A stretch of 64,000 bases of DNA from Thermotalea metallivorans (GCF_001562415.1 NZ_LOEE01000021.1:48351-112350); one strand, 5' to 3'; positions 8,465 to 17,709 are shown, counted from the first letter of the stretch. The notes: generated by a model from the letters alone, not told the origin. Made by a program: numbers and translations.

Positions 8465-9019
8465 ATGATCATCCGAGAAAATACAATAAACTCTAAAAGA
8501 ATATACGAGGGAAGGATGATATCCCTTAGGGTGGATACGGTGGAATTGCCTGATAAGAAATATTCCACAAGGGAAATTGTTGAACATCCGGGAGCTGCCG
8601 TTGTCGTGCCAATGACAGATGATGGAAAAATCATCATGGTAAAGCAGTTTCGCAAAGCCGTAGAAGATTCTTTGCTGGAAGTACCTGCAGGAAAACTGGA
8701 TAAAGGAGAAAATCCCGCCATATGTGCCCATAGAGAATTGCAAGAAGAAACAGGTTATGTCAGCGCCAATATGCAATATTTATTTAGCTTCTATTCCTCT
8801 CCGGGATTCTCCAATGAAATTATGCATCTTTTTATAGCAACAGATTTGACACAGGGAGAAGCCCACCCCGACGAAGACGAATATATTGAGATTGTCAGTT
8901 ATGAATTAGGGCAACTCATAGAAATGATATTCCAAGGAAAAATTAAGGACAGTAAAAGCATCATTGCCATTTTTGCTGCCAGTCAATATCTTGGGCATAA
9001 TCACCTTGGACAGCAATAA
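8465..9019 (+). CDS. nudF: ADP-ribose pyrophosphatase (Nudix hydrolase)
   Basis: A Nudix enzyme of 184 residues that hydrolyses ADP-ribose and related sugar nucleotides. The full Nudix box is present: a Gly in AGKLDKGE, then REL and QEETGY (GX5EX7REUXEEXGU). The preceding VVVPMTDDGKIIMVKQFRKAVE is typical of the ADPRase subfamily, as is the acidic C-terminal part. ATG 8465 is chosen because GGGAGG at 8451-8456 precedes it; an in-frame ATG at 8423 lacks a ribosome site. It sits just upstream of spoIIM, the common clostridial arrangement. Confidence 0.92.
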   Translation: MIIRENTINSKRIYEGRMISLRVDTVELPDKKYSTREIVEHPGAAVVVPMTDDGKIIMVKQFRKAVEDSLLEVPAGKLDKGENPAICAHRELQEETGYVSANMQYLFSFYSSPGFSNEIMHLFIATDLTQGEAHPDEDEYIEIVSYELGQLIEMIFQGKIKDSKSIIAIFAASQYLGHNHLGQQ

Positions 9020-9107
9020 ATTGGACAAAATCATCCTGACAAGTCATAATATCCTCTGATCCGGCATAGTATTTTATAAGAAGTGGACAGGAAAAGGGGG
9101 TATTTTT

Positions 9108-9740
9108 TTGTTGAGGAAATTGAGAGAAATTGCACTGAAGCATATTCAAGGCAATCTTATTATATATTTTATTGTGATCATGTTTTTATTGATCGGTATT
9201 TCCGCAGGGGCCTTTACGGTAAAAGCCTTATCTGATGGGAAAAAACAAGAACTTATTCATTATCTGAGAAGTTTTTTTCAATTCATCACGGAAAATCATG
9301 TAGAATCCTTTTCTATATTGAAACAATCCCTGTTCAATAACCTGCAGACAGGCATATTGATTTGGCTGTTAGGTGTTACAATTGTAGGTATTCCCTTCAT
9401 ACTTTTGTTGATTGCTTTAAGAGGCTTTATTATCGGATTTACAGTAGGTTTTTTCATTGAACAGATGGGTTTGAAGGGTTTGCTTTTCTCATTTTGTTCC
9501 ATTCTGCCCCAAAATATATTGATCATCCCTTGCTTTATCGTGATTGCCGTGATTGGTATCAGCTTTTCTATGATGATTATAAAAAATAAATTAAATAAAA
9601 CCTATAAAAGTGATATCTTGAGACAATTTGTCATCTATAGCTCAGTCATTGCTGCCCTTTTCATAATGATTGTGTTGGGTGGTATTGTTGAAGCCTACAT
9701 CACCCCTGTTTTCATGAAACTATTGTCAGGTTATATGTAA
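9108..9740 (+). CDS. spoIIM: Stage II sporulation protein M
   Basis: SpoIIM belongs to the DMP complex (SpoIID, SpoIIM, SpoIIP) that remodels septal peptidoglycan so the mother cell can engulf the forespore. The 210-residue protein has about five membrane helices and the family's central hydrophobic run QTGILIWLLGVTIVGIPFIL, then the family C-terminal segment. TTG start behind AAAAGGGGG at 9092-9100. The order nudF-spoIIM-xerD is conserved in clostridia. Confidence 0.92.
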   Translation: MLRKLREIALKHIQGNLIIYFIVIMFLLIGISAGAFTVKALSDGKKQELIHYLRSFFQFITENHVESFSILKQSLFNNLQTGILIWLLGVTIVGIPFILLLIALRGFIIGFTVGFFIEQMGLKGLLFSFCSILPQNILIIPCFIVIAVIGISFSMMIIKNKLNKTYKSDILRQFVIYSSVIAALFIMIVLGGIVEAYITPVFMKLLSGYM

Positions 9741-9764
9741 AATTTCGCCTCGGAGGAAACGATT

Positions 9765-10010
9765 ATGTTTTTGAAAATACTGAAAATAAGGGTAAAACAT
9801 TTTTCTTTGTTTATGCTCATATTCATAATGCTCATCATTTTTTCCATGATATTGCCTTCGATGATCAATCATTTTTTAAAATTATTGATCTATGAGGAAA
9901 AGCATGAAAAACCAAAAAGAAATAGTGTATTTGTAATGAGCCCCAGGATTGATGCAGAGGAAGATTTAAAAAAAATTTTACAGCAGGTCCTCAGATGTTT
10001 TGTAAAATAA
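9765..10010 (+). CDS. Small single-span membrane protein of unknown function
   Basis: 81 residues, with one strong hydrophobic helix (about 14-40) flanked by basic residues, then a charged tail rich in Lys and Glu that probably faces the cytoplasm. It is preceded by GGAGG at 9752-9756 and lies 24 bases after spoIIM, so it is probably co-transcribed. I do not recognise a family. Its position between spoIIM and xerD suggests a minor sporulation or envelope protein, but nothing in the sequence proves that. Confidence 0.6.
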   Translation: MFLKILKIRVKHFSLFMLIFIMLIIFSMILPSMINHFLKLLIYEEKHEKPKRNSVFVMSPRIDAEEDLKKILQQVLRCFVK

Positions 10011-10113
10011 AAATAAATAATTTCCTGTGATTTAAGAAAAATTTTGAAGGAATTTTGATAGATGTGTTGAATAGTAGTTAAAGATGGATATAGGGAACGA
10101 AGGGGACAAATTT

Positions 10114-11004
10114 ATGAATATTTTGCTTGATGCTTTTATTGATTATTTGGCAAATGTAAAGGAATTATCCCAAAATACATTAGATTCTTATAAAAGGGAC
10201 ATTTCCCAATATATTGCTTTTCTGGCTGAGAAAAAGGTAGATGATATCAAACATACCAATAAAACAACAATCATTACATACTTGTTATATTTGCAGAAAA
10301 GGGGCCGGGCTACCTCTACAATTTCAAGAAATCTTGCATCGATCCGTTCTTTTTATCAATTTCTGTTAAATGAAAAATACATTGACAGGGACCCGACAAT
10401 TAATCTGGAATCGCCAAAATCAGAGAAAAAACTGCCCAGTGTTTTAAGTTTGAAAGAAGTAGAGTTATTATTGGCGCAGCCTGACGATAGCAGCGAAAAA
10501 GGAATCAGAGATAAGGCAATGCTTGAATTGTTATATGCTACAGGCATTCGCGTATCTGAGCTGGTGGCTTTAAACTATTGTGATTTAAATTTGGAAATGG
10601 GATATATTCAATGCAAAGGCAATAATTCATCAAAAGAAAGAATTATCCCCATAGGCAGTATGGCAAAAAAGGCCATAGAAAGATTTATTAAAGAATGTAG
10701 AGTAAACTTAGTTCGTGATAATGCTGAACAAGCCCTATTTGTAAATTATCACGGAACTCGATTGACAAGGCAAGGTTTTTGGAAAATTATAAAGATGTAT
10801 ACCCAGAAAGCAAAAATTAATAAGAAAATTACTCCCCATACATTGCGACATTCTTTTGCAACCCATCTGTTGCAAAACGGAGCTGACCTAAGATCTGTTC
10901 AAGAGATGCTTGGTCACTCAGATATCTCTACAACACAAATATATACACAAATCACCAAAAATAAGATTAAGGAAATTTACAATAAAACGCATCCCAGGGC
11001 CTGA
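10114..11004 (+). CDS. xerD: Site-specific tyrosine recombinase XerD
   Basis: XerD resolves chromosome dimers at dif during division. The 296-residue length is standard. The N-terminal SAM-like core-binding domain covers about 1-85. The catalytic domain carries the expected residues: Arg in ATGIRVSELVALN, Lys in QCKGNNSSKERIIP, the HTLRHSFATHLL box, His in LGHSDISTTQIYTQI and the nucleophile Tyr at its end. ATG 10114 is taken because AAGGGG lies before it; ATG 10084 gives a ten-residue extension without support. Its partner XerC is not in the window. Confidence 0.93.
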   Translation: MNILLDAFIDYLANVKELSQNTLDSYKRDISQYIAFLAEKKVDDIKHTNKTTIITYLLYLQKRGRATSTISRNLASIRSFYQFLLNEKYIDRDPTINLESPKSEKKLPSVLSLKEVELLLAQPDDSSEKGIRDKAMLELLYATGIRVSELVALNYCDLNLEMGYIQCKGNNSSKERIIPIGSMAKKAIERFIKECRVNLVRDNAEQALFVNYHGTRLTRQGFWKIIKMYTQKAKINKKITPHTLRHSFATHLLQNGADLRSVQEMLGHSDISTTQIYTQITKNKIKEIYNKTHPRA

Positions 11005-11125
11005 GCGGCTCTTTATTTTTCTTTGTTCGACAACAACCCTATCTTAATTTGCTGATATTCTTCATATGGAAATGCCTCCATAGGGTATTGGCTTTTTTAA
11101 AATTTGTTTTGAAGGAGAGGATCTT

Positions 11126-11959
11126 ATGAAAAATTTGCCGGATAAGATTCAAGAAGCTTCTGCTTATATAAAAAAGCAATTCCATATCAGGCCCAAAATT
11201 GGCCTGATTTTGGGATCCGGGTTGGGAATGATGGCCGATGAAATACAGCATGCCATGTATATCAACTATGCAGATATTCCTAATTTTCCTGTTTCCACAG
11301 TACAAGGGCATGCGGGAAGACTGGTAATTGGAGAATTGGAAGGACTTCAGGTGGTTGCCATGCAGGGACGATTTCATTACTATGAAGGTTATTCCATGGA
11401 AGAGGTTACCTTTCCTGTTCGAATCATGAAAGAACTGGGAACAGAAACTTTAATTGTTACGAATGCCGCTGGAGGAGTAAATGAAAATTTTAAACCGGGA
11501 GATCTTATGGTGATTGATGACCATATCAACTGGAGTTTTGACAACCCTTTGATCGGCAAAAATTACGATGCATTGGGCGTAAGATTTCCCGATACATCCC
11601 AAGCATATGACAAGGAACTCATTCATATTGCACAGGAAGCTGCCAGGGAAGAGGGTATTCGATTGCAGCAGGGAGTTTATGCAATGTTCAGTGGTCCCAC
11701 CTATGAAACGCCGGCAGAAATACGAATGGCCAGATTTTTAGGCGCAGATGCCGTAGGGATGTCCACGGTTCCCGAGGTAATTGTGGCAGCCCACAGCAGA
11801 ATGAAAGTATTGGGCATTTCCTGCATCACCAATATGGCAGCGGGCATTTTGAATCAACCGTTGGATCATCATGAAGTCATCGATACCGCCAATAAAGTCA
11901 GAGAATCCTTTATTATGCTGATAAAGAAAATTTTAACCAAAATGAGGGAGGAATATTAA
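11126..11959 (+). CDS. punA: Purine nucleoside phosphorylase (trimeric type), paralogue 1
   Basis: Trimeric PNP splits inosine and guanosine with phosphate to base plus pentose-1-phosphate. Family landmarks in the 277 residues are LGSGLG, the phosphate-binding VQGHAGRLV, MQGRFHYYEGYS and SGPTYETPAEI. The two residues that contact the 6-oxopurine are canonical: Glu194 in GPTYETP and Asn236 in CITNMAAG. Strong AAGGAGAGG site. It overlaps the second PNP gene by one base and runs on to pyrimidine phosphorylase, forming a nucleoside salvage operon. Confidence 0.93.
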   Translation: MKNLPDKIQEASAYIKKQFHIRPKIGLILGSGLGMMADEIQHAMYINYADIPNFPVSTVQGHAGRLVIGELEGLQVVAMQGRFHYYEGYSMEEVTFPVRIMKELGTETLIVTNAAGGVNENFKPGDLMVIDDHINWSFDNPLIGKNYDALGVRFPDTSQAYDKELIHIAQEAAREEGIRLQQGVYAMFSGPTYETPAEIRMARFLGADAVGMSTVPEVIVAAHSRMKVLGISCITNMAAGILNQPLDHHEVIDTANKVRESFIMLIKKILTKMREEY

Positions 11960-12780
11960 TGCGCAAGAAGATTTTTGAAGCCAGCAGTTTTATTCAAAGC
12001 AGAATAAATACTACACCGGAAATAGGCTTAATTCTAGGCTCCGGGCTAGGAAGCTTAGCCAACGAAATCGAAGAGGCAGTGCGTATTCCTTATGAGATTA
12101 TTCCCCATTTTCCCGTTTCAACGGTAGAGGGTCACGAAGGCCAACTGGTGATCGGGACTTTAGAAGGAAAAAAAGTGATTGCCATGCAGGGAAGATTCCA
12201 CTATTATGAAGGCTATTCCATGCAAGAAGTAACTTTTCCTGTCCGTGTCATGAAAGAGCTTGGCGTAAAAATGCTCCTTGTGACCAATGCCTGCGGGGGA
12301 ATGAATCCCGAATTATATCCCGGAGCACTCATGTTCATCGAAGACCATATTAATTTTACCGGTGATAATCCATTGATAGGACCTAATGATGATACACTGG
12401 GACCCAGATTTCCCGATATGTCCACAGCCTACGATAAAGCATTGATTGCTTTAGGCCAAAAAGTAGGGGAAAAACTGGGTATCGATACAAAAAAAGGCGT
12501 ATATGTGGCAATTAGCGGGCCCAATTATATGTCAGCTGCTGAGCTGAAAATGCTTAGAAAATTCGGTGCAGACACCTTAGGCATGTCAACGGTTCCTGAA
12601 GTTATTGTAGCTAGGCATGCAGGATTAAAAGTCCTCGGCATATCCTGTGTGACAGACATGGCCATCGCCGATACTTTAGAACCCTTAGAACATGAAAGGG
12701 TTGTAGAGATCGCAAATCAAACCCGCCCTAAATTCATTCGTCTGGTGAAGGGTATCCTTCAAGAGGTGAACATGGAATGA
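11959..12780 (+). CDS. Purine nucleoside phosphorylase-like protein, paralogue 2 with altered base-binding residues
   Basis: A 273-residue relative of the preceding protein with the same fold landmarks (LGSGLGSL, VEGHEGQLVIG, MQGRFHYYEGYSMQEV). The purine site differs: the Glu of GPTYET is Met191 here (GPNYMSAAE), and the Asn of CITN is Asp233 (CVTDMAIAD). In the human enzyme the Asn-to-Asp change opens the site to adenosine, so I infer a different substrate such as a 6-amino or otherwise modified purine nucleoside. It overlaps its neighbours by 1 and 4 bases, so it is translated in step with them. Confidence 0.88.
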   Translation: MRKKIFEASSFIQSRINTTPEIGLILGSGLGSLANEIEEAVRIPYEIIPHFPVSTVEGHEGQLVIGTLEGKKVIAMQGRFHYYEGYSMQEVTFPVRVMKELGVKMLLVTNACGGMNPELYPGALMFIEDHINFTGDNPLIGPNDDTLGPRFPDMSTAYDKALIALGQKVGEKLGIDTKKGVYVAISGPNYMSAAELKMLRKFGADTLGMSTVPEVIVARHAGLKVLGISCVTDMAIADTLEPLEHERVVEIANQTRPKFIRLVKGILQEVNME

Positions 12781-14102
12781 GAGTCTACGATATTATCTTG
12801 AAAAAAAGAGAAGGATATTCTTTAACAAAGGATGAGATTTATTATTTTGTCAATGAATATACGAAAGGAAATATCCCTGATTATCAGGCAGCTGCACTGC
12901 TTATGGCCATTTTCTTTCAGAAGATGAATAAAGAAGAAACGGCCTACCTGACAGAAGCAATGATGTATTCCGGTGATGTGCTGGATCTATCGAAAATCGA
13001 AGGCATTAAAGTCGATAAGCACAGCACCGGCGGCGTAGGAGATACTACGACTCTCGTTGTTGCTCCCTTGGTGGCCTCCTGCAACGTGCCTGTTGCAAAA
13101 ATGTCAGGGAGGGGTTTGGGCCATACGGGAGGAACGATTGATAAACTGGAATCTATTCAGGGTTTTCATGTGGAGCTGTCCAATGAGCAATTTATCAATA
13201 ATGTAAATCAATTCAAAATTGCCGTTATCGGCCAATCGGCAAATCTTGCTCCTGCCGATAAGAAATTATATGCCCTAAGGGATGTAACGGCCACAGTAGA
13301 TAATCTGTCTCTTATCGCCAGCAGTATCATGAGCAAAAAACTGGCTGCCGGTTCCAATGCCATCGTACTGGATGTAAAGGTGGGTAGCGGTGCTTTCATG
13401 AAGGATTTAGACAGCGGAATTGAACTGGCAAAGGAGATGGTGGATATAGGCCATCATATGCATCGTGAAACCATTGCCATTCTAACTAGCATGGAACAAC
13501 CTTTAGGTTTTGCAATCGGAAACAGTCTTGAGGTTGAAGAAGCAATTCAAACCCTTAAAAACAGGGGACCAGAAGACCTAAAAGAATTAAGTATTACTTT
13601 AGCAAGCTATATGGTTTTCTTGGCAAAAGAAGCTCCTTCCATTGCGGAAGCCCGTACAATGGTTATAAACCATTTGGAATCGGGCAAAGCTCTCAGCAAA
13701 TTTAAAGAATTTGTTCAAGCACAAGGCGGTGATCCGGCAGTTGTTGAAGATACAAATCTTCTTCCCAAGGCAGCCTATACAAGAGAGGTGATTGCATTAG
13801 AAGATGGGTATATTCAATCGATTCAAACTGACAATATCGGTATAGCTGCCCTTATTTTAGGAGCTGGAAGAGAAAATAAAAATTCACCCATTGACTTATC
13901 TGCGGGGATTGTTATGAATAAAAAAATTGGTGATACAGTCCATAAGGGTGACTCTATTGCAACACTATATACCAATAAAGCAGAGGTATTGGAACAGGCA
14001 GGCAGCATCATTCGAAAGGCCATCCATTTATCAGAAGGACCTGTTCAAAAACCAAGGCTTATAAAAGCCATTGTCTCAAAGGATCATGTGCAGATCATGT
14101 AA
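12777..14102 (+). CDS. pdp: Pyrimidine-nucleoside phosphorylase
   Basis: Cleaves uridine, thymidine and deoxyuridine with phosphate. The 441 residues show the family order: N-terminal helical domain, VDKHSTGGVGDTTTLVVAPL for phosphate binding, the signature MSGRGLGHTGGTIDKLESI, and a C-terminal domain with the ILGAGRENK loop. ATGA overlap with the upstream PNP. Together the three genes recover bases and sugar phosphates from nucleosides. Confidence 0.94.
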   Translation: MRVYDIILKKREGYSLTKDEIYYFVNEYTKGNIPDYQAAALLMAIFFQKMNKEETAYLTEAMMYSGDVLDLSKIEGIKVDKHSTGGVGDTTTLVVAPLVASCNVPVAKMSGRGLGHTGGTIDKLESIQGFHVELSNEQFINNVNQFKIAVIGQSANLAPADKKLYALRDVTATVDNLSLIASSIMSKKLAAGSNAIVLDVKVGSGAFMKDLDSGIELAKEMVDIGHHMHRETIAILTSMEQPLGFAIGNSLEVEEAIQTLKNRGPEDLKELSITLASYMVFLAKEAPSIAEARTMVINHLESGKALSKFKEFVQAQGGDPAVVEDTNLLPKAAYTREVIALEDGYIQSIQTDNIGIAALILGAGRENKNSPIDLSAGIVMNKKIGDTVHKGDSIATLYTNKAEVLEQAGSIIRKAIHLSEGPVQKPRLIKAIVSKDHVQIM

Positions 14103-14135
14103 TATTTTACATAAATCTGAGAATGTCCCTCCTGT

Positions 14136-14165
14136 GCATAACAACAGGAATTGCTGGAAAAGATA
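14136..14165 (+). promoter_or_regulatory. Candidate sigma-F promoter of dacF
   Basis: GCATA (14136-14140), a 15-base spacer and GGAAAAGATA (14156-14165) fit the forespore sigma-F pattern GYATA-N15/16-GGnnAnAnTR with one mismatch. The ATG follows 31 bases later. In Bacillus subtilis dacF is itself sigma-F controlled, which agrees. Confidence 0.65.
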
Positions 14166-14196
14166 AGATTAAATCACAATGCAAGGAGGGCATCAG

Positions 14197-15372
14197 ATGA
14201 AAGAAATATTCAATAAATTCGTCTCAGTTATGATCTGCTTTACTCTGTTACTCGGTTCATTTTCGATCGCAGCCCATGCTGAAGAATTTGACGTGGATGC
14301 GAGAGCAGCAATTTTGATGGATGCTTCCACCGGTACAATTCTATATGAAAAAAACATTCATGATAAACTGCCGCCGGCCAGTGTTACAAAAATTATGACA
14401 ATGCTGCTGGCCATGGAGGCTTTAGAACAAAAAAAGATTTCTCTGGATGACAAAGTTTTGATCAGTGATCGCGCCTCCAAAATGGGAGGCAGTCAGCTTT
14501 ATCTGGAACCAGGGGAGGAAAAAACGGTAGAACAGCTTTTAAAGGGCGTAGCAGTTGCCTCCGCCAATGATGCATGTGTGGCCCTAGCCGAGCATATAAG
14601 CGGCACGGAGGAAATGTTCGTCAAAAGGATGAACGAAAGAGCCAAAGAATTAGGGATGCATGATACACAATTTATGAATACCAACGGCCTGCCTCAAGAA
14701 GGTCACTATACCAGTGCCTATGATATTGCCATTATGTCAAAGGAATTATTAAAATATCCTAAAGTCCATGAATGGTTGACAATTTGGATGTCTACAATGA
14801 AAGTTGGACTGCCTAACAAGAAAATAACTACCCTTGAATTAACAAACACAAATAAATTAATTAGAATTTATCCGGGTGCCAATGGTATAAAAACAGGTTT
14901 TACCGCTGATGCAAAATATTGCCTGTCTGCCTCAGCTACCCGCAACGGTCTTACTTTGATTGCTGTCATATTGGGGAGCCCCACCTCGCAAATTCGATTT
15001 GAAGAGGCCAAAAAATTATTGAATTACGGATTTGCATCCTACAGTTCTGTTCCTATTGTCAAGAAAAATCAGATTGTAGATGAAATCACCGTTGAAAAAG
15101 GAAAACAAGAAAAAATAAAGGTCATTGCCAAGGAAGATCTCAGTGCTTTGGTGAAAAAAGGCGAAGAAAATAAAGTACAAAAAGAGATTATCCTCCCCCA
15201 AAACATTAAAGCACCTTTGGCTGCAGGACAGAAAATCGGTGAAATTTTGTTGACCGTTGATGGCAAAGAAATCAATAGGGTAGATCTTATTGCAGAAAAG
15301 GCTGTGGAGACAGCTTCTGCCATCGACATATTCGGAAAGATGATTCGCAGAACCCTCAAATCCAGCCAATAA
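14197..15372 (+). CDS. dacF: D-alanyl-D-alanine carboxypeptidase, DacF type
   Basis: A low-molecular-weight penicillin-binding protein (family S11) that trims the terminal D-Ala from peptidoglycan stem peptides. The 391 residues begin with a signal peptide (about 1-28, ending AAHAEE). All three active-site motifs are present: Ser62-Val-Thr-Lys65, Ser122-Ala-Asn124 and Lys232-Thr-Gly234. A C-terminal beta domain and an amphipathic anchor helix (IDIFGKMIRRTLKS) follow. ATG 14197 has AAGGAGG at 14182-14188. It lies before scpA, as in clostridia and bacilli. Confidence 0.93.
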   Translation: MKEIFNKFVSVMICFTLLLGSFSIAAHAEEFDVDARAAILMDASTGTILYEKNIHDKLPPASVTKIMTMLLAMEALEQKKISLDDKVLISDRASKMGGSQLYLEPGEEKTVEQLLKGVAVASANDACVALAEHISGTEEMFVKRMNERAKELGMHDTQFMNTNGLPQEGHYTSAYDIAIMSKELLKYPKVHEWLTIWMSTMKVGLPNKKITTLELTNTNKLIRIYPGANGIKTGFTADAKYCLSASATRNGLTLIAVILGSPTSQIRFEEAKKLLNYGFASYSSVPIVKKNQIVDEITVEKGKQEKIKVIAKEDLSALVKKGEENKVQKEIILPQNIKAPLAAGQKIGEILLTVDGKEINRVDLIAEKAVETASAIDIFGKMIRRTLKSSQ

Positions 15373-15389
15373 TGTGAAAATAAGCGATA

Positions 15390-15429
15390 AAAAGTCTTCC
15401 TTTAACTCTTCCAACGGAAGACTTTTTTT
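15390..15429 (+). terminator. Terminator of dacF
   Basis: AAAAGTCTTCC (15390-15400) pairs with GGAAGACTTTT (15416-15426), then more T residues. Its AGTCTTCC/GGAAGACT stem and CTTCCAACGGAAG core resemble the hairpin inside family C repeats at 2.2 and 41.9 kb. Confidence 0.88.
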
Positions 15430-15518
15430 ATGATGTGATTCCTATCTCTTCATATGTTATAATAAAAGATGCATCTAACAAATATAAGGATGCATATTGA
15501 AAAAAAGCAGGTGATGCA

Positions 15519-16259
15519 ATGTCATATAATGTAAAACTTGAGAGCTTTGAAGGTCCTTTTGACTTATTATTTCACCTTATTGAAAAAGCAGAGGTGGATA
15601 TATACAATATCCCCATTGCCCAGATCACAGACCAGTATATCCAATACATTCATGACATGCAAAAATTTGATTTGGAAGTAACCAGTGAGTTTTTGGTAAT
15701 GGCTGCTACCCTTGTTGAAATAAAATCGAAAATGCTGCTACCCCATAAACATGAGGAACAATTGACTATGGCCATGGATGAGATGGACCCAAGGCAGGAG
15801 TTGATTACCAGGCTTATTGAATACAAAAAATATAAATCTGCCGCAGATGAATTTAAAAAGAGGGAAGAGGTTTTTAAAAAAGTATTTTATAGACCTCAGG
15901 AGCAGTTGGATCAGTTTATCCGGTATGATGACATAGAATTGGTCGACTTGGATATTCGTACACTGCTTGATGCATTCAACAATTTGCTAAGAAAGAAAAA
16001 AAGCCATGGAGAAGATAAAATATATGCCAGTGAAATTCACAGAGATGAAATTACAATAGAGGATAAAATTCATCAAATCAAGGAGCATTTGCATCAAAAC
16101 GGGGCAGTAAGGTTTGATCATTTATTTTCTGATCCTTATAATAAGAGCGAGATTGTTGTGACCTTTTTAGCACTGTTGGAGCTGATTAAGCTAAGGTTTT
16201 TGATCGTACAGCAAGATAAAATATTTGGTCATATCATTGTAAAAAAATTGCGCCAATGA
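15519..16259 (+). CDS. scpA: Segregation and condensation protein A
   Basis: ScpA is the kleisin that bridges the two SMC heads in the bacterial condensin. The 246-residue protein begins with the canonical YNVKLESFEGPFDLLFHLIEK region, a middle segment EFLVMAATLVEIKSKMLLP, and ends with the winged-helix ALLELIKLRFLIVQQD part. RBS AGGTGAT. It lies 15 bases before scpB, with which it forms the complex. Confidence 0.95.
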   Translation: MSYNVKLESFEGPFDLLFHLIEKAEVDIYNIPIAQITDQYIQYIHDMQKFDLEVTSEFLVMAATLVEIKSKMLLPHKHEEQLTMAMDEMDPRQELITRLIEYKKYKSAADEFKKREEVFKKVFYRPQEQLDQFIRYDDIELVDLDIRTLLDAFNNLLRKKKSHGEDKIYASEIHRDEITIEDKIHQIKEHLHQNGAVRFDHLFSDPYNKSEIVVTFLALLELIKLRFLIVQQDKIFGHIIVKKLRQ

Positions 16260-16274
16260 ACGAGGTGTACTCTA

Positions 16275-16832
16275 ATGAAAGAAAAAGAAATTCAATCGGT
16301 TATTGAATCCATGTTATTCATTTGGGGAGACCCTTTACATGTAAAGACCATTGCCGAAGTTTTGGAACTCCCTCCCGAATTTATAAGAAAAGTCATATTA
16401 GATTTAAAAAAGGAATATGAAAGGGAAGAAAGGGGCATACAAATCATTGAAGTGAATAACAGCTTTCAATTATGCACAAATACAAAGAATTATGAATATA
16501 TACAAAAGCTGTGTACACCACCACAAAACAAAGGGCTCACCCAGGCAGCTTTAGAAGTCCTTGCAATTATCGCTTACAAACAACCGATAACCAGACACGA
16601 AATCGAAGGAATACGGGGGGTAAAAAGTGATAAAGCGATCCATACTTTGCTGGAAAAGGAATTAATTTATGAACAGGGTCGTCTTGAAAAAACAGGTCGT
16701 CCCATCTTATACGGAACTACAGAAACCTTTTTGAAGGCCTTTGGTCTGAGCTCCCTGGAAGAGCTGCCGGCTATTGAAAACTTCGAAAAACTAGACTTTG
16801 ATGAAAATGAAATCAATAAAACCGATGAATAA
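16275..16832 (+). CDS. scpB: Segregation and condensation protein B
   Basis: ScpB binds as a dimer to ScpA and regulates the SMC ATPase. The 185-residue length is typical. Two winged-helix domains are visible; the second contains the hallmark AALEVLAIIAYKQPITR and EIEGIRGVKSDKAIHTLLEK. The acidic C-terminal tail is variable in the family. The stop codon falls in the terminator stem. Confidence 0.95.
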   Translation: MKEKEIQSVIESMLFIWGDPLHVKTIAEVLELPPEFIRKVILDLKKEYEREERGIQIIEVNNSFQLCTNTKNYEYIQKLCTPPQNKGLTQAALEVLAIIAYKQPITRHEIEGIRGVKSDKAIHTLLEKELIYEQGRLEKTGRPILYGTTETFLKAFGLSSLEELPAIENFEKLDFDENEINKTDE

Positions 16833-16845
16833 TTCATCGGTTTTA
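16817..16845. terminator. Bidirectional terminator between scpB and speB
   Basis: AAAACCGATGAAT and ATTCATCGGTTTT form a 13-bp perfect stem with a one-base centre. A-rich and T-rich flanks allow it to serve both converging genes. Confidence 0.85.
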
Positions 16846-16857
16846 TTGATTTTGTCT

Positions 16858-17709
16858 TTACAGGATTAGCATGAGTTCTCTCAGCACTTTCGATGCAACG
16901 GCTGTAGATACCCCGGTAGGATCATAGTCCGGTGCCAATTCAACCACATCTGCCCCTATGATATTGAGCCCATCTAATGTTTTGAGTATATTCAACATAT
17001 CATGGAAACTGATTCCCCCCGGTTCCGGCGTCCCAGTTCCTGGAAATATGGAAGGATCCAGTATATCAAGGTCAATGGTTACATACACAGGCTTATTTTT
17101 TATCTTTTCCACAATATCTTTTAATTTTTCATAACCATATTTATTGATAAAGGTATGGCCTTCCTTTTCCGCCCAGTAAAATTCTTCTTTCAAACCTGAA
17201 CGTATACCGAATTGATAAATACGCCCGTCACCAAGAAAATTCCATATTTGCTTTATCACCGTTGCATGGGATAATTCTTCACCCATATAGTGACCCCGAA
17301 GATCCGTATGGGCATCAAAATGCAGCACCACTACATCCTGATAGCTTTCATAAACAGCAGATACCACCGGAAGGGTTACCAAATGTTCCCCTCCAATCAT
17401 CAGGGGCTTTTTACCGTTGCGCAACAGGTGATCGGCATATCCTTTGATAGCGTCTAATACTGCATATTTATTTCCAAAAGTTAAATCAATATCCCCGGCA
17501 TCATGAACAAAGTGATCCTCCAGATCCCTATCCAAATAAGGGCTGTAAGTTTCCAAACCGTAGGAGTCAATCCGAATCTTATTCGGTGCAAATCTAGAGC
17601 CTGGCCTGTAGGAACATGTGCCGTCAAAGGGAGCACCGAAGAGCACAATTTTGCTTTCCTCAAAGGATTTGTTGCATCCGATAAAACAATATTTATTAAA
17701 GAGTTCCAT
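16858..17709 (-). CDS. speB: Agmatinase / ureohydrolase SpeB
   Basis: Converts agmatine to putrescine and urea in polyamine synthesis. The 283-residue protein has the complete binuclear manganese site of the ureohydrolase family: His109 in GGEHL, Asp132/His134/Asp136 in HFDAHTD, and Asp213/Asp215 in TIDLDILDPS. Its ATG lies 14 bases inside the end of speE, so the two are translationally coupled, and speE-speB gives a route from agmatine through putrescine to spermidine. A speA-like decarboxylase is not seen here. Confidence 0.93.
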   Translation of the reverse strand: MELFNKYCFIGCNKSFEESKIVLFGAPFDGTCSYRPGSRFAPNKIRIDSYGLETYSPYLDRDLEDHFVHDAGDIDLTFGNKYAVLDAIKGYADHLLRNGKKPLMIGGEHLVTLPVVSAVYESYQDVVVLHFDAHTDLRGHYMGEELSHATVIKQIWNFLGDGRIYQFGIRSGLKEEFYWAEKEGHTFINKYGYEKLKDIVEKIKNKPVYVTIDLDILDPSIFPGTGTPEPGGISFHDMLNILKTLDGLNIIGADVVELAPDYDPTGVSTAVASKVLRELMLIL

